Part shown: in pieces, positions 12,404 to 24,119 of the stretch
Position numbering within the stretch: the first letter of the stretch is position 1
How the letters are laid out: every line of letters starts with the position of its first letter
Assembly: GCA_023313575.1 (NCBI GenBank)
Contig: JAJTTP010000001.1
Span: forward strand, 6,133,501-6,197,500
Source of the DNA: Eutypella sp. D-1
Taxonomy: Eukaryota > Ascomycota > Sordariomycetes > Xylariales > Diatrypaceae
Reading direction: 5' to 3'
DNA length: 64,000 nucleotides
The notes under the pieces: generated by a model
What the model was told of the DNA's origin: nothing
The model's input: the letters and a program-made list of their open reading frames with translations, nothing else
The model's database searches: none
Position numbers and translations under genes: made by a program

Positions 12404-12601
12404 ATGCGGTTATTATAAGTGGGCTTAAAAGAATAAAATTATAATATTAATATTACTAATGTTATAAATAAAAAAAATCTTAAGTTAAGTGGGTGGCCTT
12501 AAGCCACTTATTTAATAATAGCCTTAATAAAGCACTTAAATAAAGCTATTTATTTAATTTATTTATATATTTATTAATAGTCCTTTAAGGATTTTATATT
12601 A
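12404..12601. repeat. Dispersed repeat B, copy 2
   Basis: It aligns with 853-1061 in direct orientation. This copy keeps more GC (gcgtgatgcggtt, gtgggtggccttaagccac) and so is less mutated. It abuts the truncated copia relic. The palindromic ggccttaagcc centre is visible here only. Confidence 0.6.
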
Positions 12602-12833
12602 AAGCGTTTAAGTAATATTATTAATTAAATAACGGTATTTTTAATTTATAATACCTTTTTATTTATATTATTAAATGTTTAATTTAACTTATTTCTGGCT
12701 TTTAAATTTTATTATAATAATAACGAAAAATATAATAATATTAAATACTGTTATTACTAGTTAAAATTATAAACTAATATAAAGTTTATAATATATAAGT
12801 TAAATATTATAAATATATAGTTTTAAATCGTAA

Positions 12834-13265
12834 TGTTATGACCGGTCGGGCCATTGGGCCTAATGGGGCTAAACATAACAAAAAAAGATCCCTGACTTAA
12901 GTTCTGGAGAAAGAGACAGCCACACTAAAGTAAGCCACATACGCCACACGACCAGGAAGGATCGGTTAAATCGGTAATAATCCTAACGATGTTGGATCGC
13001 TATACTTAAATGCGATCCTAACGATCCAATAATAACCATATATTCCAGTGTTAGGGATAAAAGATATAAATAATATATAGTTACGCTTATTACCTTTCTC
13101 TTAAATAATTTTTAAGCTTACCAGCTTATAATATAACTTAATTACTTAAAGCACCCTTTTTTTTGCTATCACCAGACGTGACTACCCATTGCTTAGAACC
13201 CCAGCACTCCTGCTAACATAGACCCCTCGACTGGACTAATAGTTAGGAATAGACCAGCCGTCACA
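12834..13265 (+). mobile_element. Solo LTR, chromovirus family A, long subtype (432 bp)
   Basis: It starts TGTTATGACCGGTCGGGCCA and ends accagccgtcaca. Length and 5' sequence match the LTRs of the two chromovirus copies (428-433 bp) better than the 396-399-bp subtype. Flanks are cgtaa and cgata, so no exact target duplication is seen. Confidence 0.82.
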
Positions 13266-14389
13266 CGATAGCGTAAAACTTTATATAATCGTAAAAATAT
13301 CGTCTTTTATAACTAAATAGAAATTATAACTAAATTCGATTTTAGCTTAAAATAAAAATTTAAAGGTATTACCCGATAAAAATAAAAAAGATATAAAGTA
13401 AAACCCAGCCGGTAAAAAAGCGATAAAAAGGAAAAAGGGCTTAAACTTAATATTATAACTATATTTAAAATACCGAAAGCGGGTGCGAAATAACGATAAA
13501 AAAAATAAGTAAGATTTAAAAGCTTCGCCTATTTTAATAAAGCAGGATATTTTCGTTATGGAATAATTAGTGCTGCACCGCGAGTTAAAGGGTTAAGAAA
13601 ATAACTTCGTTAAATACCTTATATAATAAGAAAAAAATTAAGCAAAAAATTAAAAGTTTATTTAAAAACTAAAGGATAATATTATCGATATAAATTTAAT
13701 AAAAAGTTATTAAAAAAGTATAATTTTAACTTTAAACCCTTAATAAAAATTTCGATCGGTTTAAATTAATAAAAGATTTATTTTTTATTAATATTCTTTT
13801 ACTAGTAAAAATATTTAATTTAATTAAATAAAATTCTTAATAAAAATCTTTATAAACCGGGGAGCCTCGGCGTAAGCGTCGGACTTATTTTAAGCCGACG
13901 TTTATTAAAATATAATAAAACGTTTATAGCTTTAAGCGTTTGCTTTTAAAGACCAGGACTTAAGCCATAATATAAATAACTTTCTTTTTTTCTCTTTTCT
14001 TATTATAATTATAACAGTACTTAGTTTTTAATGTTATAACTTAGCCAGGGATAACAATTAAGCGGGGATATAAAAAATAACATATAGCTTTATAAATGCT
14101 GGACTACTTTAATAAAAATAAAAGTTTTAAAATAAAGGTTGTTTTTATAATAAAGTTATATAATCTTAAAGCATATAATTAGCTTAAAAGATTTAAAGAT
14201 TAAAATAATAAGCTTTAAGCCTTAAGGTATTACTTAAGTAAATAAAATATTTATAATATAAAAGTATATTTAAAACTATTAAATAATTAGCTAATTAAAT
14301 AAATTATAACAGCTTATAATATAATTTAGTTATTAAGCTGTTATTTTAAAAACATTAAAAGTAATAAACCCTTTTATTTAAATTCCTAT
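13266..14389. other. AT-rich stretch without identifiable element
   Basis: This is RIPed sequence with a few GC-richer patches (13380-13430, 13480-13600, 13855-13905). A frame around 13560-13640 gives short peptides with charged residues, loosely like transposase C-termini, but not enough to assign. No repeat partner was noticed in the window. Confidence 0.4.
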
Positions 14390-14776
14390 TATAACGGCCG
14401 GTTTATTCCTAATTAATAATCCAGTTAAGGGCTTATATTAACAGGGGTGTTAGGAGTTTTAAGTAATAAATAGTTACGTTTAATAATAGTAAAAAAAAAG
14501 GTGCTTTAAGTAACTAAGTTATATTATAAGCTGGTAAACTTAAAAACTATTTTAAAAAAAGGTAATAAACGTAGCTATATGTTATTTATATCCTTTGTTT
14601 TAAACACTGAAATATATGTTCTTATTAAATCCATGGATCCATGTGTGGCTTTCAGTGTGGCTGTTAATATGGCTGGTCTCCACCTTAAGAGCTTATCTTT
14701 CCTGGGATAACTAAAGCAAATAAGATCGCGCGCCAGCCCCACTTTTTAGCCTATTATCTTAACCAAGGTTATAATA
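14390..14776 (-). mobile_element. Solo LTR, chromovirus family A, short subtype, minus orientation
   Basis: It reads tataacggccgg at the left (RIPed complement of ccggccgtcaca) and ggttataata at the right (complement of TGTTATGACC). Internally it matches the nested solo LTR at 49781-50196, including the ccatgtgtggct segment and a cagcccc-acttt stretch. Mutation is uneven: the half nearer 14640-14750 is much less RIPed. Flanking 5-mers do not match. Confidence 0.75.
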
Positions 14777-15059
14777 ATAAATTAAAAACTAATTAACCTT
14801 ATTAAACGTATTACGTAATAAGGTTTTTAATAATATATATGTTTATATATATTATAATTAAACCAATATAAAAATAATAATATATAAAAAATATAATAAT
14901 TAAAGTTAAAACTTTTATTAATATATATATATATTTAAAGTATCCCTTAAACTATTAAAAATAGTAATTACAAGATATTTTTATTATATTTTATTAGTAT
15001 TGCGATTAAAAATTATATTATTTATTAATATTTATACGTATTATAAGCCTTTAACCGCG

Positions 15060-15728
15060 CTAAATTCTGACCAATTAGGACAAATGTTGATGTTTACTAG
15101 ACATATTATTCGCTGCCGCGCATCTCGACCACCCCTGGCCTGAAAGATTTGTCGATGCAATTTCGCGTCCTCGTTGTTCGTTATGATGACAGAGTTAGGT
15201 GACAGCCTTGTTCATAATAGCGTTTTACTCGTTGCCGCTGCGGGCTCTCTCACTGGGCGGTATGTACCCAGTTTTGATGGGTGGGGGTAGTAAAACCGAG
15301 CACGAACTGGAAGCTATTCCAAACTGATCGATCCCCAGCGCACAGGCCAACCTAATTCCAGACTAACTACATATAATCTCGACGAGAGAGAAGATGCGCA
15401 AGGGTTCTTAGAATCACTGATGAGGTTATACGTAAGGACCCATTGGTATCCTTCCTCAATTGGATTGATCTCTTGTCACGTTCAAGGCCATATAGTAGAT
15501 ATCTTCTATATGAGGTCAAAGATAGGGGGATCACGTGGCCTTATCTGGAATGATCTACTTCTATAATAGGGATCCTGGGGGATCACCTAACTGTACTTAG
15601 AACGCTCTCTTCTGATCTATCAGATTTTATCTGTTCCCACCATATATCTTTATCTTCCCCATATATCTACGATCTCTGGAACGCGATACCTGAGTATCAA
15701 CGCTGTCATTTCTTTTCAGTGCGTCACA
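15060..15728. other. Region upstream of the BLM10-like pseudogene
   Basis: Base composition returns to normal here, so the RIPed block ends at about 15060. No reading frame of note precedes the BLM10-like start. It would include the promoter and 5' UTR of that gene copy if it was ever expressed; no specific element can be assigned. Confidence 0.4.
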
Positions 15729-18700
15729 ATGGCCGCTTCTCTCGAAGATCTTTTGAAGGATACTGCTACCGAGGCAGCCGAGCCTTTTGATCCCAACTTT
15801 GTGCTTGCAAAACACCTCCCTTATACCACACAGGGAACAAAAGACCGGCTGGGCGACCTCAAGACTCTGCTCGCCTGCTTCTACCGCGCGGTGCAGGCCC
15901 AAGACTGGGGCGTGATCAAGATATGGTGCGACAAGTTGAGGTTTTAGAAGCTCCTGGAGTTCAACATCCCCCGCGAGGTGCGCGCCACGCTTGCTGCCAT
16001 CGTCTACAACCTAGCCTTCGCACCCGGAACGCCGCCTGGGATGGACGAGCTGAATTGGGTGTTCGGCGACTTGACGTGGGACAAGAAAAGGGTACGCTAT
16101 CATATCGACGCTAGCCGAGACATGACACTACACAAGAAGTTGGACTGGGAGCAAATGATCGAGCGCCTGAAGTCACTATACCTCGGATTTGAGAACAATA
16201 TCGTTCAAGAGGCCTTCGAACCCTTCGGCATCCTTTTCCATGCACAGGTATTGCTCGACCCCCAGGATCGAATGGCTATCCTCTAAAGCCTACTGCCCTT
16301 TGTCGACACAGCCCATCCCGACACACAGGAGGGAGCCCAGGTGGCCAAGCTGATCTCAGTCATGATCCCGACGGCCCCAGCCCCGAAATCTTGCCCCAAC
16401 TGTCAGCCGGCTGACATCCTGCCCATGCTTTTCCACCTATTCGCCATGCAAAAATATGGCTATCGAGCCACTGCCCACTATATCCAGCTCTTCTCTAGGT
16501 TTACCACGTCCCATCTGAAGTGCGACCACGTCTCCTTTGGACCGTACGGTATTTATGATGCGGCCCAGTCGGACACGATTCTCAAGGCCATTTCCCGGCT
16601 GATGCTCCTGGACGACAAGGGAGGCGGCAAGTCTTTTTACAACCCTCCCATCCCTGGCTCTGCTCCATGCGACAGATGGGAAAAACGAGCAACCCTTGCC
16701 GTAAGAATCGCCGAGTGGATCGTGAACTCGCTCTCTCCCATGTGCGAGACGCAGCAATCCTCGATGTTCTCAGGCCTCGAGAGTCTTGTCGATTCGGTGT
16801 GTCAATTGTATCACCCAGAAGCCGAACCCCCGGACATGCTCTTTGTCGCCCGGATCCTCATCGAGTTGGTCAACTCCTTCAGCCTACGGTACTATGGAGA
16901 GCAGACTGGCGAGCTGGAAACGCCGCCCGCTCGGCGGCTCAGCCCGGCCTTGAAACGGAAATTTGTTCTGCTGCTCCGACGTCCGCTCTTTTTGGGCACT
17001 TTCTCGCAGCGAATGGAAAATGAAGGTTCCTACGGCTATCCAATCAGTTCTCTCTCCCACGAGAGTCTGCAAGTGTTGGCCGATCTCGAGTCCGACCTGA
17101 TCATCCCTGCGGCGCTGAAGAGTTTCTACGTCAGCCAGAATAGCAAAGTCGACGGAGAGGCCGCCTACCTGAGCCTATCCCTGTTGCAACGCCTCAGCAG
17201 CATCATGGTCCAAAAAGGGGGCTCCGGTGCCACGCACCGTTCTTGATGGAATTCGCCTGCATCGGCATCCATCCAAACAACCCCAAGCTCACGGCCCTTG
17301 CCGTCAAGTTTGTGAAGACCATCATATGCAGCTTTCCGTGGTTACCCCTGGCCGAGAAGAGCAAGCCGAAAAGCAAGTCGGACAGCTCGGTCGACGCTGA
17401 GGTCTCGATACAGTGGGCGATGCGCGAGATGGATCGTCTGTGCGATACGGGCGCCGAGGTAGAGGTGGCGTACCGTCAAGAACTTTCCGACGACTACGAG
17501 TCTGCCCTGCTCCGGTCCGCTGCGATACACGTTACAAGCTTTGCCAGAAAGTTCCTGGAGAATACACTGGACTTCCTAGAGCAGGCTTACAGCACTGGAG
17601 ACCCGACACTCAATTCGGCCTCCCAAGACGACTACGTACTCGATGATGCCATGTCCAGCCTCAGGGAGGCGGCCTGCGAATGCCTTCGTCTGCTGACTGA
17701 TATGGAGCTCGAACAAAGCATGAAAAAGATTGCCACAAAATTCTCGTCGACGCCACTGCCCCGAGCGACGGACTATGTTGCGACTATTCTCGAGACTGCC
17801 ACGCTGCAACATCTAGATGGGTGCTTCGCCATCTTCGTGTCAGAACTCATCGAAAAAGTCAAGGAAGAGGTTGCCAATGAGTGGGAAGACGCCAGCCGGC
17901 GCCATGCATCTCTGTTATCTTCGGAGTACAATCTTCATTGGTATGCCAGGCTACTCGCTCGCTGCCTCCGGCTCGGCGGCGTGTCGAATCTCCGGTACGA
18001 GAAGAAAGTGCTGGATATGGTCAAAAGTGTCGAAAAGCCTTCGATTCTCCGCGCGTCAACGGTCTCGGACCCCCTGATCTCACGAATGCTAGCTGGCTTG
18101 ACTGGAACATACGCGGCCCGGTATAAGGTGGTCTCAGCAGACTTTGCCGGCATTTCGAGCGATGGCTGGGGCTGGGACCAGGTGAAGACAGATTATCTGG
18201 CATGAGCCCTCGCGCGACGCCGAGAGTCTCTCGGCTGCCTACGAGATTTTCGATGCTCGGCTATCCTGTCACGAGGAAGAGATTCGCAGGCTGATGAGCG
18301 AATATCCGTGGAAGGAAGTCTCGAAACGGAAAGATGGCTTGCAACGTCTCGCGGATGCTCTCAACGGCGCTGCGGACCTCTTCTGCTCAGCAGCAAGCCT
18401 TCTTGATCCCCAGCTTGCCTCCAACAGGATGAATAGCAGCCACGGTGGTGCTCTGGATGTGGTTGGCGACGAAGCCACGCGCGTGGCATGGCAAACAAGG
18501 GACATGCAGCCCAACCTACGCAACGCCAACATGCACAGGCGACGGAGCAGCACGGCCTGGCTGGGGGCAGAGGTCAACAAGCATCTGGACGACCACAGAG
18601 AGGACAGCAACGTCTGTTTCGAGGCACTCATGGAGTTGTTTGCAGCCCTCGTTGGCGATGTCGGGACCTGCCAAGTACACAGAGGCATTGGCACGACGCG

Positions 18701-19316
18701 AGAGGACCGCGGCCGGTGGGCGTACGATTTCCACATCCCCATAGGGATCCCTCCGCGGTATCCCCCGGCCTTCCGAATTTTAGACCTGAATCACTACCAC
18801 AGAGAAGTACAGGATTTTGCCACCTCGTGCCGCGGCATGGGAGATGTCGAAGAAGCAACGGTTGCCGCTCTGGTCCGGTTGTTGCTCTCCCTTCGAGTCT
18901 GTAGCCAAAATGGCGCAATACCTCCTCAAAATGTCCCACAACACGGTCACGGGATTCGCTCGCCACTTCCTGCCCCCCATGCTAACAAAGACGATGGAGC
19001 TTGTCGAAAAATACAATCCCTCCAGCGACGAGAGCCATAGGCACATGGCCCCCCGCATTCTGAACGCCCTGACAAGCTTACTCGAAGAGCAAGTCCAAAG
19101 GTTGGAGAAGCCCATTGTCTGGTCGCGAGACTGTCCCTCCAGCGTGCCCGAGCTCGTGCGTCTCCGGATGAAGGCGATCGAGAAATTTCAGACGCAGCAT
19201 GACGACATCTTGAAGCTAGCCCTCGTGGCCTCCGACATCTTGTACAGAGTGCCGTGTGGGAAAGCCGGTCCTTCTCAGACCTACGCTGCGCAGGTGCCAT
19301 CTTCACAGTTATATTG
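15729..19316 (+). pseudogene. BLM10: BLM10/PA200-like proteasome activator, truncated pseudogene
   Basis: Joined across frames, the reading matches fungal Blm10/PA200, the large HEAT-repeat activator that caps the 20S proteasome. Recognisable parts: LPYTTQG near residue 40, WIVNSLSPMC and PPARRLSPALKRKFVLLLR (exon stretch 16341-17246), a DLESDLIIPAALKSFY segment, GIHPNNPKLTALAVKF (17243-18205) and a later WHEP segment (18198). Damage: TAG at 15945 at a likely Trp, TAA at 16284 at a likely Gln, and frameshifts near 17215, 18170-18197 and 18830-18900. Only ~1200 codons are present against ~1900 in the family, so the C-terminus is missing. The nonsense changes are RIP-type but the frameshifts are not. 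An intact copy should exist elsewhere in the genome. Confidence 0.85.
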
Positions 19317-19369
19317 AATCTCATAATATCCGTCATATCCCCCACCCTCGCGAGACGTATCCTTGCGAC

Positions 19370-19920
19370 GATGGCGGCCGCCGACACTGAGCAGGTGAGC
19401 TGAGCGCGCCGTACTACAACCTCAGCGGGTGCCGGCGGTGGGCGCGCGGGGCGAGGAGGCCCGTGTCTGGTGTGACCGAAGCCTGATCTGGAGCTACGCA
19501 TTTAACCATGAGGAGAGCGAGCGGTGCTTCCGGCGGGCGCTTGCCTCCGATCCGGGCTGCGCCTTCGCCTATTGGGGCATCGCCTACTCCCTCGGGCCCA
19601 ACTACAACGTGCCCTGGGACTCGCTGGACGAGGTGATGAAAACGGCGCGGCGGGGACGGTGCGCCCCTGATGCCGCAAAGGACGCTATGCACCGGCCGGA
19701 CACGCACGTCCTGCCGGTCGAGGGTGCCCTCGTCAAGGCCCTCTGGCACCGCTTCCCCACTACGGACGCAGAAGCGGATGCAACCGTTTACACCGAAGAG
19801 GGCAAGGCTACCCTGAACCGGGTGAACCGACGATACATGGAGGCTATAGAGAAGGTCTACGGGGAGTTTGGCGATGATCCCGACGTTGCGGCGCTCTACG
19901 CCGATGCGCTTATGGGGCGG
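19370..19920 (+). pseudogene. N-terminal fragment of a TPR-domain protein
   Basis: A frame from ~19429 reads SLIWSYAFNHEESERCFRRA, then AYWGIAYSLGPNYNVPWDSL. This is the start of a widespread family of TPR proteins whose helices begin RGLxWxYAFNH...CFxxAxxxDPxCAMAYWGxAYxxGPNYN. The expected N-terminal APYYNLSG lies in another frame at ~19405-19425, so a frameshift separates it from the rest. Homology stops at YADALMGR (~19915), far short of the family's several hundred residues. A possible start is the ATG at 19370. It lies directly after the BLM10-like pseudogene on the same strand; both look like pieces of duplicated or shuffled genes. Confidence 0.7.
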
Positions 19921-21162
19921 AGCTGCGGGCTACCGTAAAGCCCTGACGACGGACCTATTTGCTGTAAGCTTAGGCCCCTAAAAGTGGTTGTATGTGGGTC
20001 CAGAGGAATAGCTAAAGGGCGCTAGACGGAACTAGATAGGAGGTCTTTTAGTGTTTAATGGGCCTGGCGTTAGTAGGCTGTTAGGGCATAATAAAGCCTG
20101 CGATGTATACTTACTGGTGTTGACTTACCTACCTACCTACCCACCCCTATCTGCGTAGACGCATCCATTAGTATCTTCGGAATGAGAAGTCAGCGAGACG
20201 TAGAGCATGGAGACGCATGTGAAAACATGTGTCATCCTGTAACAAAGCCTACGCTCACCTGACCACATTTGAACTAGGGGCTATCAATAAAAACTGGGGG
20301 GGTCAGCATACGCTTCTCCTGACATCTAGGGTCTTCGTCCGGACCATTCAGGAAGGTCAGACGGTATCTTAGTACGCATCGTGAATAAATGACTAGGTAT
20401 AAGGGAGATTCTCCTCGTCATACAAAATTCTTGTTATATAGTAAGTATCTCCTTTCTATAAGGTGTTGCTCATGATCCACATGTCCCTGTGAGGAACGGG
20501 GACATGTATTCGAAAAGATTCCGTCATTGGCTGTTCAGAGACGTGCCTCTACTGCTGAGCCTCTATCAATCCGTGTTAAGTCTGTTACACTTTTCTTCCG
20601 ATCTACGTCCAGTAAACACCTGCCATGTTGGGAGAAATTCTGCATGTTAGCCCCAGAATGCCAGCAGGGGTCACTTTGAGAGGTGATAAGTTTGCTCTTA
20701 CGCGCGGGCCACGAATCTTGCATACACTCTACAGGGGGTATGTATTTATAGGTCGATTCCCAGGTCAGGCCTACTTATTCCGCGAGTGTTACGATTAGTA
20801 CTTTACATCAAACATTATGAGAACCCCGTTCTAAGTTGAATTAATGGCCTCTTGAAAGCAAAACACATGCTAAAGGGATTTTTGATGAAGAAATATGATG
20901 CGAAGATTTCGGGAAGACCCGAATGCTTGGTGACATTTATACGTTATGGTATCTGCAAAAGTCGCCAGCTATGATAAAAAGCGGCAGGGGTTGGAGGCAT
21001 AGCATGTGTGCTCCGATCCACTCTCGAACTCGAGCCTTGGCAGATCCTGACTTCTTATTCTGGCTCGCCCCTGCTCTGCTTAGTCCTCATATGATCCCAT
21101 TCACTCATTCATAACTGGCGCTATCTGTAGTCGCAAGAGAAGATCAATTCAAAGTGTGTGAA
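19921..21162. other. Intergenic region, nothing recognised
   Basis: Normal base composition with only short open frames on either strand and no visible repeat partner in the window. The last ~150 bp should hold the promoter and leader of the zinc-finger gene that follows. No transposon or RNA gene was recognised. Confidence 0.45.
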
Positions 21163-21929
21163 ATGGCCTATTGCCAGCTGTGCGATCGGTCCTTCTCAGG
21201 GCCAGAGGCGTTCCACCAGCATCTACAGGCGTCCAGCAAGCACCATTACTGTTCACCATGTGGGCGATCTTTTGTATCCCTGCATGCTAAGCAGCAACAT
21301 CTCGACGATTCGCCCAACCATTTCGTTTGCACCATGTGCGACCAAAGGCCAGAATTCGGTACCCAGGCCGACTTAAATGAGCACGCAGAGGCGGCGCACA
21401 ATTGTTGCACCGTATGTGACCGCGTATTCGATGCTCCTTACCAACTCGAGCAACATGACATGTCTAAGCATAATATGTGCAAGGCCTGCCATACTTATTT
21501 CAACTCGCCTTCGGACTTGAAAAACGTGCGTCCTGTCTAATTTTATCTATTGTTGATAGAAGGCTGCGGCTAACCTTTCCTTCCTCCTAGCATCTAAAGA
21601 CGCACGCTCCAAAAACCACTGAGTGTCTCGGATGCGCCCAAATGTTCGTCTCAGACTCTGCGATGGTATTACATCTCGAAGCGGGGACCTGCGAGTCGGG
21701 GGCAGACCAGGATTACGTTACTCGAATGGCATTCAAATGTCATCAATCAAGAAAATACACTTGCCATGACGACGCCAACTTCAATTTCAAATGCCCTACC
21801 TGCGATACCCCATTCACGCTTATAAGCGGCGTACTACAGCATGTTGAAAGCGACTACTGCAATGAGGATCTAACAACGAATAGCACATTACGAAAATTTC
21901 TAGGCTTTTTAAGGAAGCAGCTTGCCTAG
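21163..21929 (+). CDS. C2H2 zinc-finger protein, two exons
   Basis: Exon 1 (21163-21525) and exon 2 (21591-21929) join in frame to a 233-residue protein. The first ATG in frame gives MAYCQLCDRSF. There are repeated Cys-x2-Cys pairs followed by His pairs: CQLCDRSF...H, YCSPCGRSF...H, CTMCDQ...H, CCTVCDRVF...H, MCKACHTYF, then ECLGCAQMF...H and KCPTCDTPF in exon 2. The 65-bp intron has donor GTGCGT, a branch-like gctaacc at ~21568 and acceptor CCTCCTAG; splicing completes the DLKNHLKTH finger. Such proteins bind nucleic acid or act as regulators, but no target can be inferred. It has no internal stops, unlike its neighbours, and is the best candidate for an intact gene here. Confidence 0.8.
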
Positions 21930-22414
21930 AGCCGATGGCCACCTCTTTTGCTACCAACCCCGGTTGAAGCTGTTGGTTCTCGGAACAGAAATCCCTACTA
22001 GTACCGGCTAATCTTCGGCCAATTGGTACTGATTGTTTACCACTAGTGTCCCAGACACCAACACACAATAGTTACAATAGAAGCTGGACTTCTATAAGTT
22101 CAGGAGGATTTCCAATGCATTTAGTCACTCGTTTATGGTTTTTAGCCGTCAGCCTAAGCCTATAAGATTCGAATAGATTTTATCTCACGAAAGAGTGCTT
22201 GCAAACCCTCTTTAATAAACGAAAATCGGTCTTCTTATATTGTTACCTGCATATCAGGAACCCCCCCAGCTCCGTTAATACACCCGAGTCCAGTTCCGGA
22301 TAGGTAGGTGTAGGTTCCATTACTCATAGGTGGTATAGGCCCACACAACGCAGTAATCTAGTGCCGACTGCTTGTAGTATTCGTTATCGGGTCGGACTTG
22401 CAACCCATAAGATG

Positions 22415-22705
22415 TGTCACACGGGGGGGTATCCCCATATAGGATCGGCACTGCCAAGGACCTGTTGGATCCCAAGAATGGAGACAAGAATGTATGGCGC
22501 CAACAGGCGCTTAGATGGATATAACAGACTGGAGATATAACCCCTTCTTTGAGATACGTACTCCGTACGATTGTATATAAATGTCAGACCTATCCCTCTG
22601 ACCACCACCCAGATGGATAGAAGGGCATCGCACCCTTGAAGGACTCAAGTCAATTATTAGTTGAATCTGATATCATATATCCAAGCCTTACCCCTCCTTG
22701 TCACA
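22415..22705. mobile_element. LTR of family B, copy 1 (291 bp)
   Basis: It starts TGTCACACGGGGGG and ends CTCCTTGTCACA, giving TG...CA termini. It is ~90% identical by eye to 23359-23650. A TATA-like tgtatataaat lies at ~22574. Flanks agatg and cttgt do not match, so this copy lacks a target duplication; recombination between different insertions is one explanation. No internal region of the element is present. The strand is not determined. Confidence 0.75.
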
Positions 22706-23358
22706 CTTGTCAGGACCCGGAGAGATGGCTGGCGCGGCTTCTTTAGGTGAAGATTATATTGCTATCAAGTGGGCGGAATGTTTTGTATTTATGCAATCAG
22801 GGTTTCTTAAATGAGACATAAAGGAGGTAGAAACAGGGGCAAACGGGGGAGCAAGCCATAGTGGCTATTATTGCAGGCTCGGGCAGGTAGCGATGGCACA
22901 TTTGTCATGGCAATGAAAACGCTGATATACCTGTTGGCGAAGAGAAAGGTGCAGCGTAGCAGTTTTATCATGGGAGGTATCCGCCCTATTAAGCAGAATG
23001 TTGGGGGGAGTATTTCGAGATTTCTAAGGAAAGAATAAAATGTTAAGGGGGCGCGTTAAAATTATACATCGCCGGTAGTGCTAAGCCCTACCAGCTCACT
23101 AGCGCCGATCCCACCAAGCACTAAAAGGTCCGCTATGCCGATCCGTCTAGCGCATTTCAAGCCGTGCTTCCGGATCCACATACAACTACTTTTAGGTGTC
23201 GAAGCTCGCACGAGACAGGTCTATCGCCATCCTGGATTCCAGCCACAGGAGTTGGGGAGCGCTGTAGACGCTAGAGTTATGCCGGACGGAAATGATCTAT
23301 TTTACATCCCGGTGGACCAGAGCTATAGAACACATAGAATAGCCCGACGCTGTATAAT
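22706..23358. other. Sequence between the two family B LTRs
   Basis: The 653 bp between the two LTRs contain no retrotransposon coding sequence, primer-binding site or polypurine tract that I can recognise. Because copy 2 has its own perfect target duplication, this segment is better read as ordinary flanking DNA than as the interior of one element. Confidence 0.5.
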
Positions 23359-23650
23359 TGTCACACGGGGGGGTATCCCCATATAGGATCGGCACTGCCA
23401 AGGACCTGTTGGCTGCCAAGAATGGAGACAAGAATGTATGGCGCCAACGGGCGCTAGAATGGATATAACAGACTGGAGATATAACCACCTTCTTTGAGAT
23501 ACGTACTCCGTACGATTGTATATAAATACCAGACCTATCCTCTGGCCCTCTCCCAGATGGATAGAAGGGCATCGCACCCTTGAAGGACTCTAGTCAATTA
23601 TTAGCTGAATCTGATATAATATATCCAAGCCATAACCCCTCCTTGTCACA
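23359..23650. mobile_element. Solo LTR of family B, copy 2 (292 bp)
   Basis: It starts TGTCACACGGGGGG and ends CTTGTCACA. It is flanked on both sides by ataat (23354-23358 and 23651-23655), a perfect 5-bp target duplication. Solo insertion is therefore clear. Little RIP is visible between the two copies; differences include transversions and small indels, and both sit in DNA of normal composition. Confidence 0.85.
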
Positions 23651-23655
23651 ATAAT

Positions 23656-24119
23656 GCCGGACAGAAAGCGTAATACTGTTGGATCCATGGATCTCTTCGG
23701 ATCCGTATCGCGTAACTCGTTATCCTAAGAATACGTATGATGTTTTTGCAGGTACAACCTCAATTTCGAGACTCGTCTTTATTGGAGAGACTCCTGTTAA
23801 ATAGGGGTTGTAGTCGTTAGTCGAACCCACTCAGATGTTATAACTAGCCAGACCGCTACCCACCCTTACCATCCTAGTTATCCTGGAATATAGCCCGTTC
23901 GATGCCCTCGGTATTGATTTTAGAGACTATGATAAACATTTTATCGACAATGCATACGGTACTACAAAAGAGCCGTAAAGCATGTTTACCCTGGCCACCG
24001 GCAAAGCATAATTAATTTAAGAAGGAGGCCAATTACCGAAACATTATGGGGCATTTTATGACTATACCATGCTATACGTGCATAAGAAAATAATTGCAGT
24101 GGTTAATAATTAATTAAAT
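23656..24119. other. Intergenic sequence, nothing recognised
   Basis: No gene, RNA or repeat partner was recognised in this stretch between the family B LTR and the mitochondrial insertion. Composition becomes more AT-rich toward its right end. Confidence 0.4.

Larger units (their letters stand above)
501..15060. other. AT-rich, RIP-type mutated transposon block (left)
   Basis: The whole block is dominated by A, T and TpA, and every recognisable coding relic in it is cut by many TAA/TAG stops. Aligning the LTR copies inside it by eye shows mainly C-to-T and G-to-A differences at CpA/TpG, the signature of repeat-induced point mutation in ascomycetes. The recognisable elements are listed separately. 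Remaining stretches (501-852, 1062-1200, 8080-8500, 9216-9954, 12602-12833, 13266-14389, 14777-15060) hold no feature I can name. Confidence 0.85.

Noticed and set aside
18269..19501. Minus-strand open frames of up to 184 codons over the BLM10 relic
   Set aside because: They are antisense shadows of GC-rich coding sequence; the plus strand has the homology.
22415..23650. One short retrotransposon with the two family B LTRs at its ends
   Set aside because: Copy 2 has its own exact target duplication and the 653 bp between copies carry no retroelement sequence.
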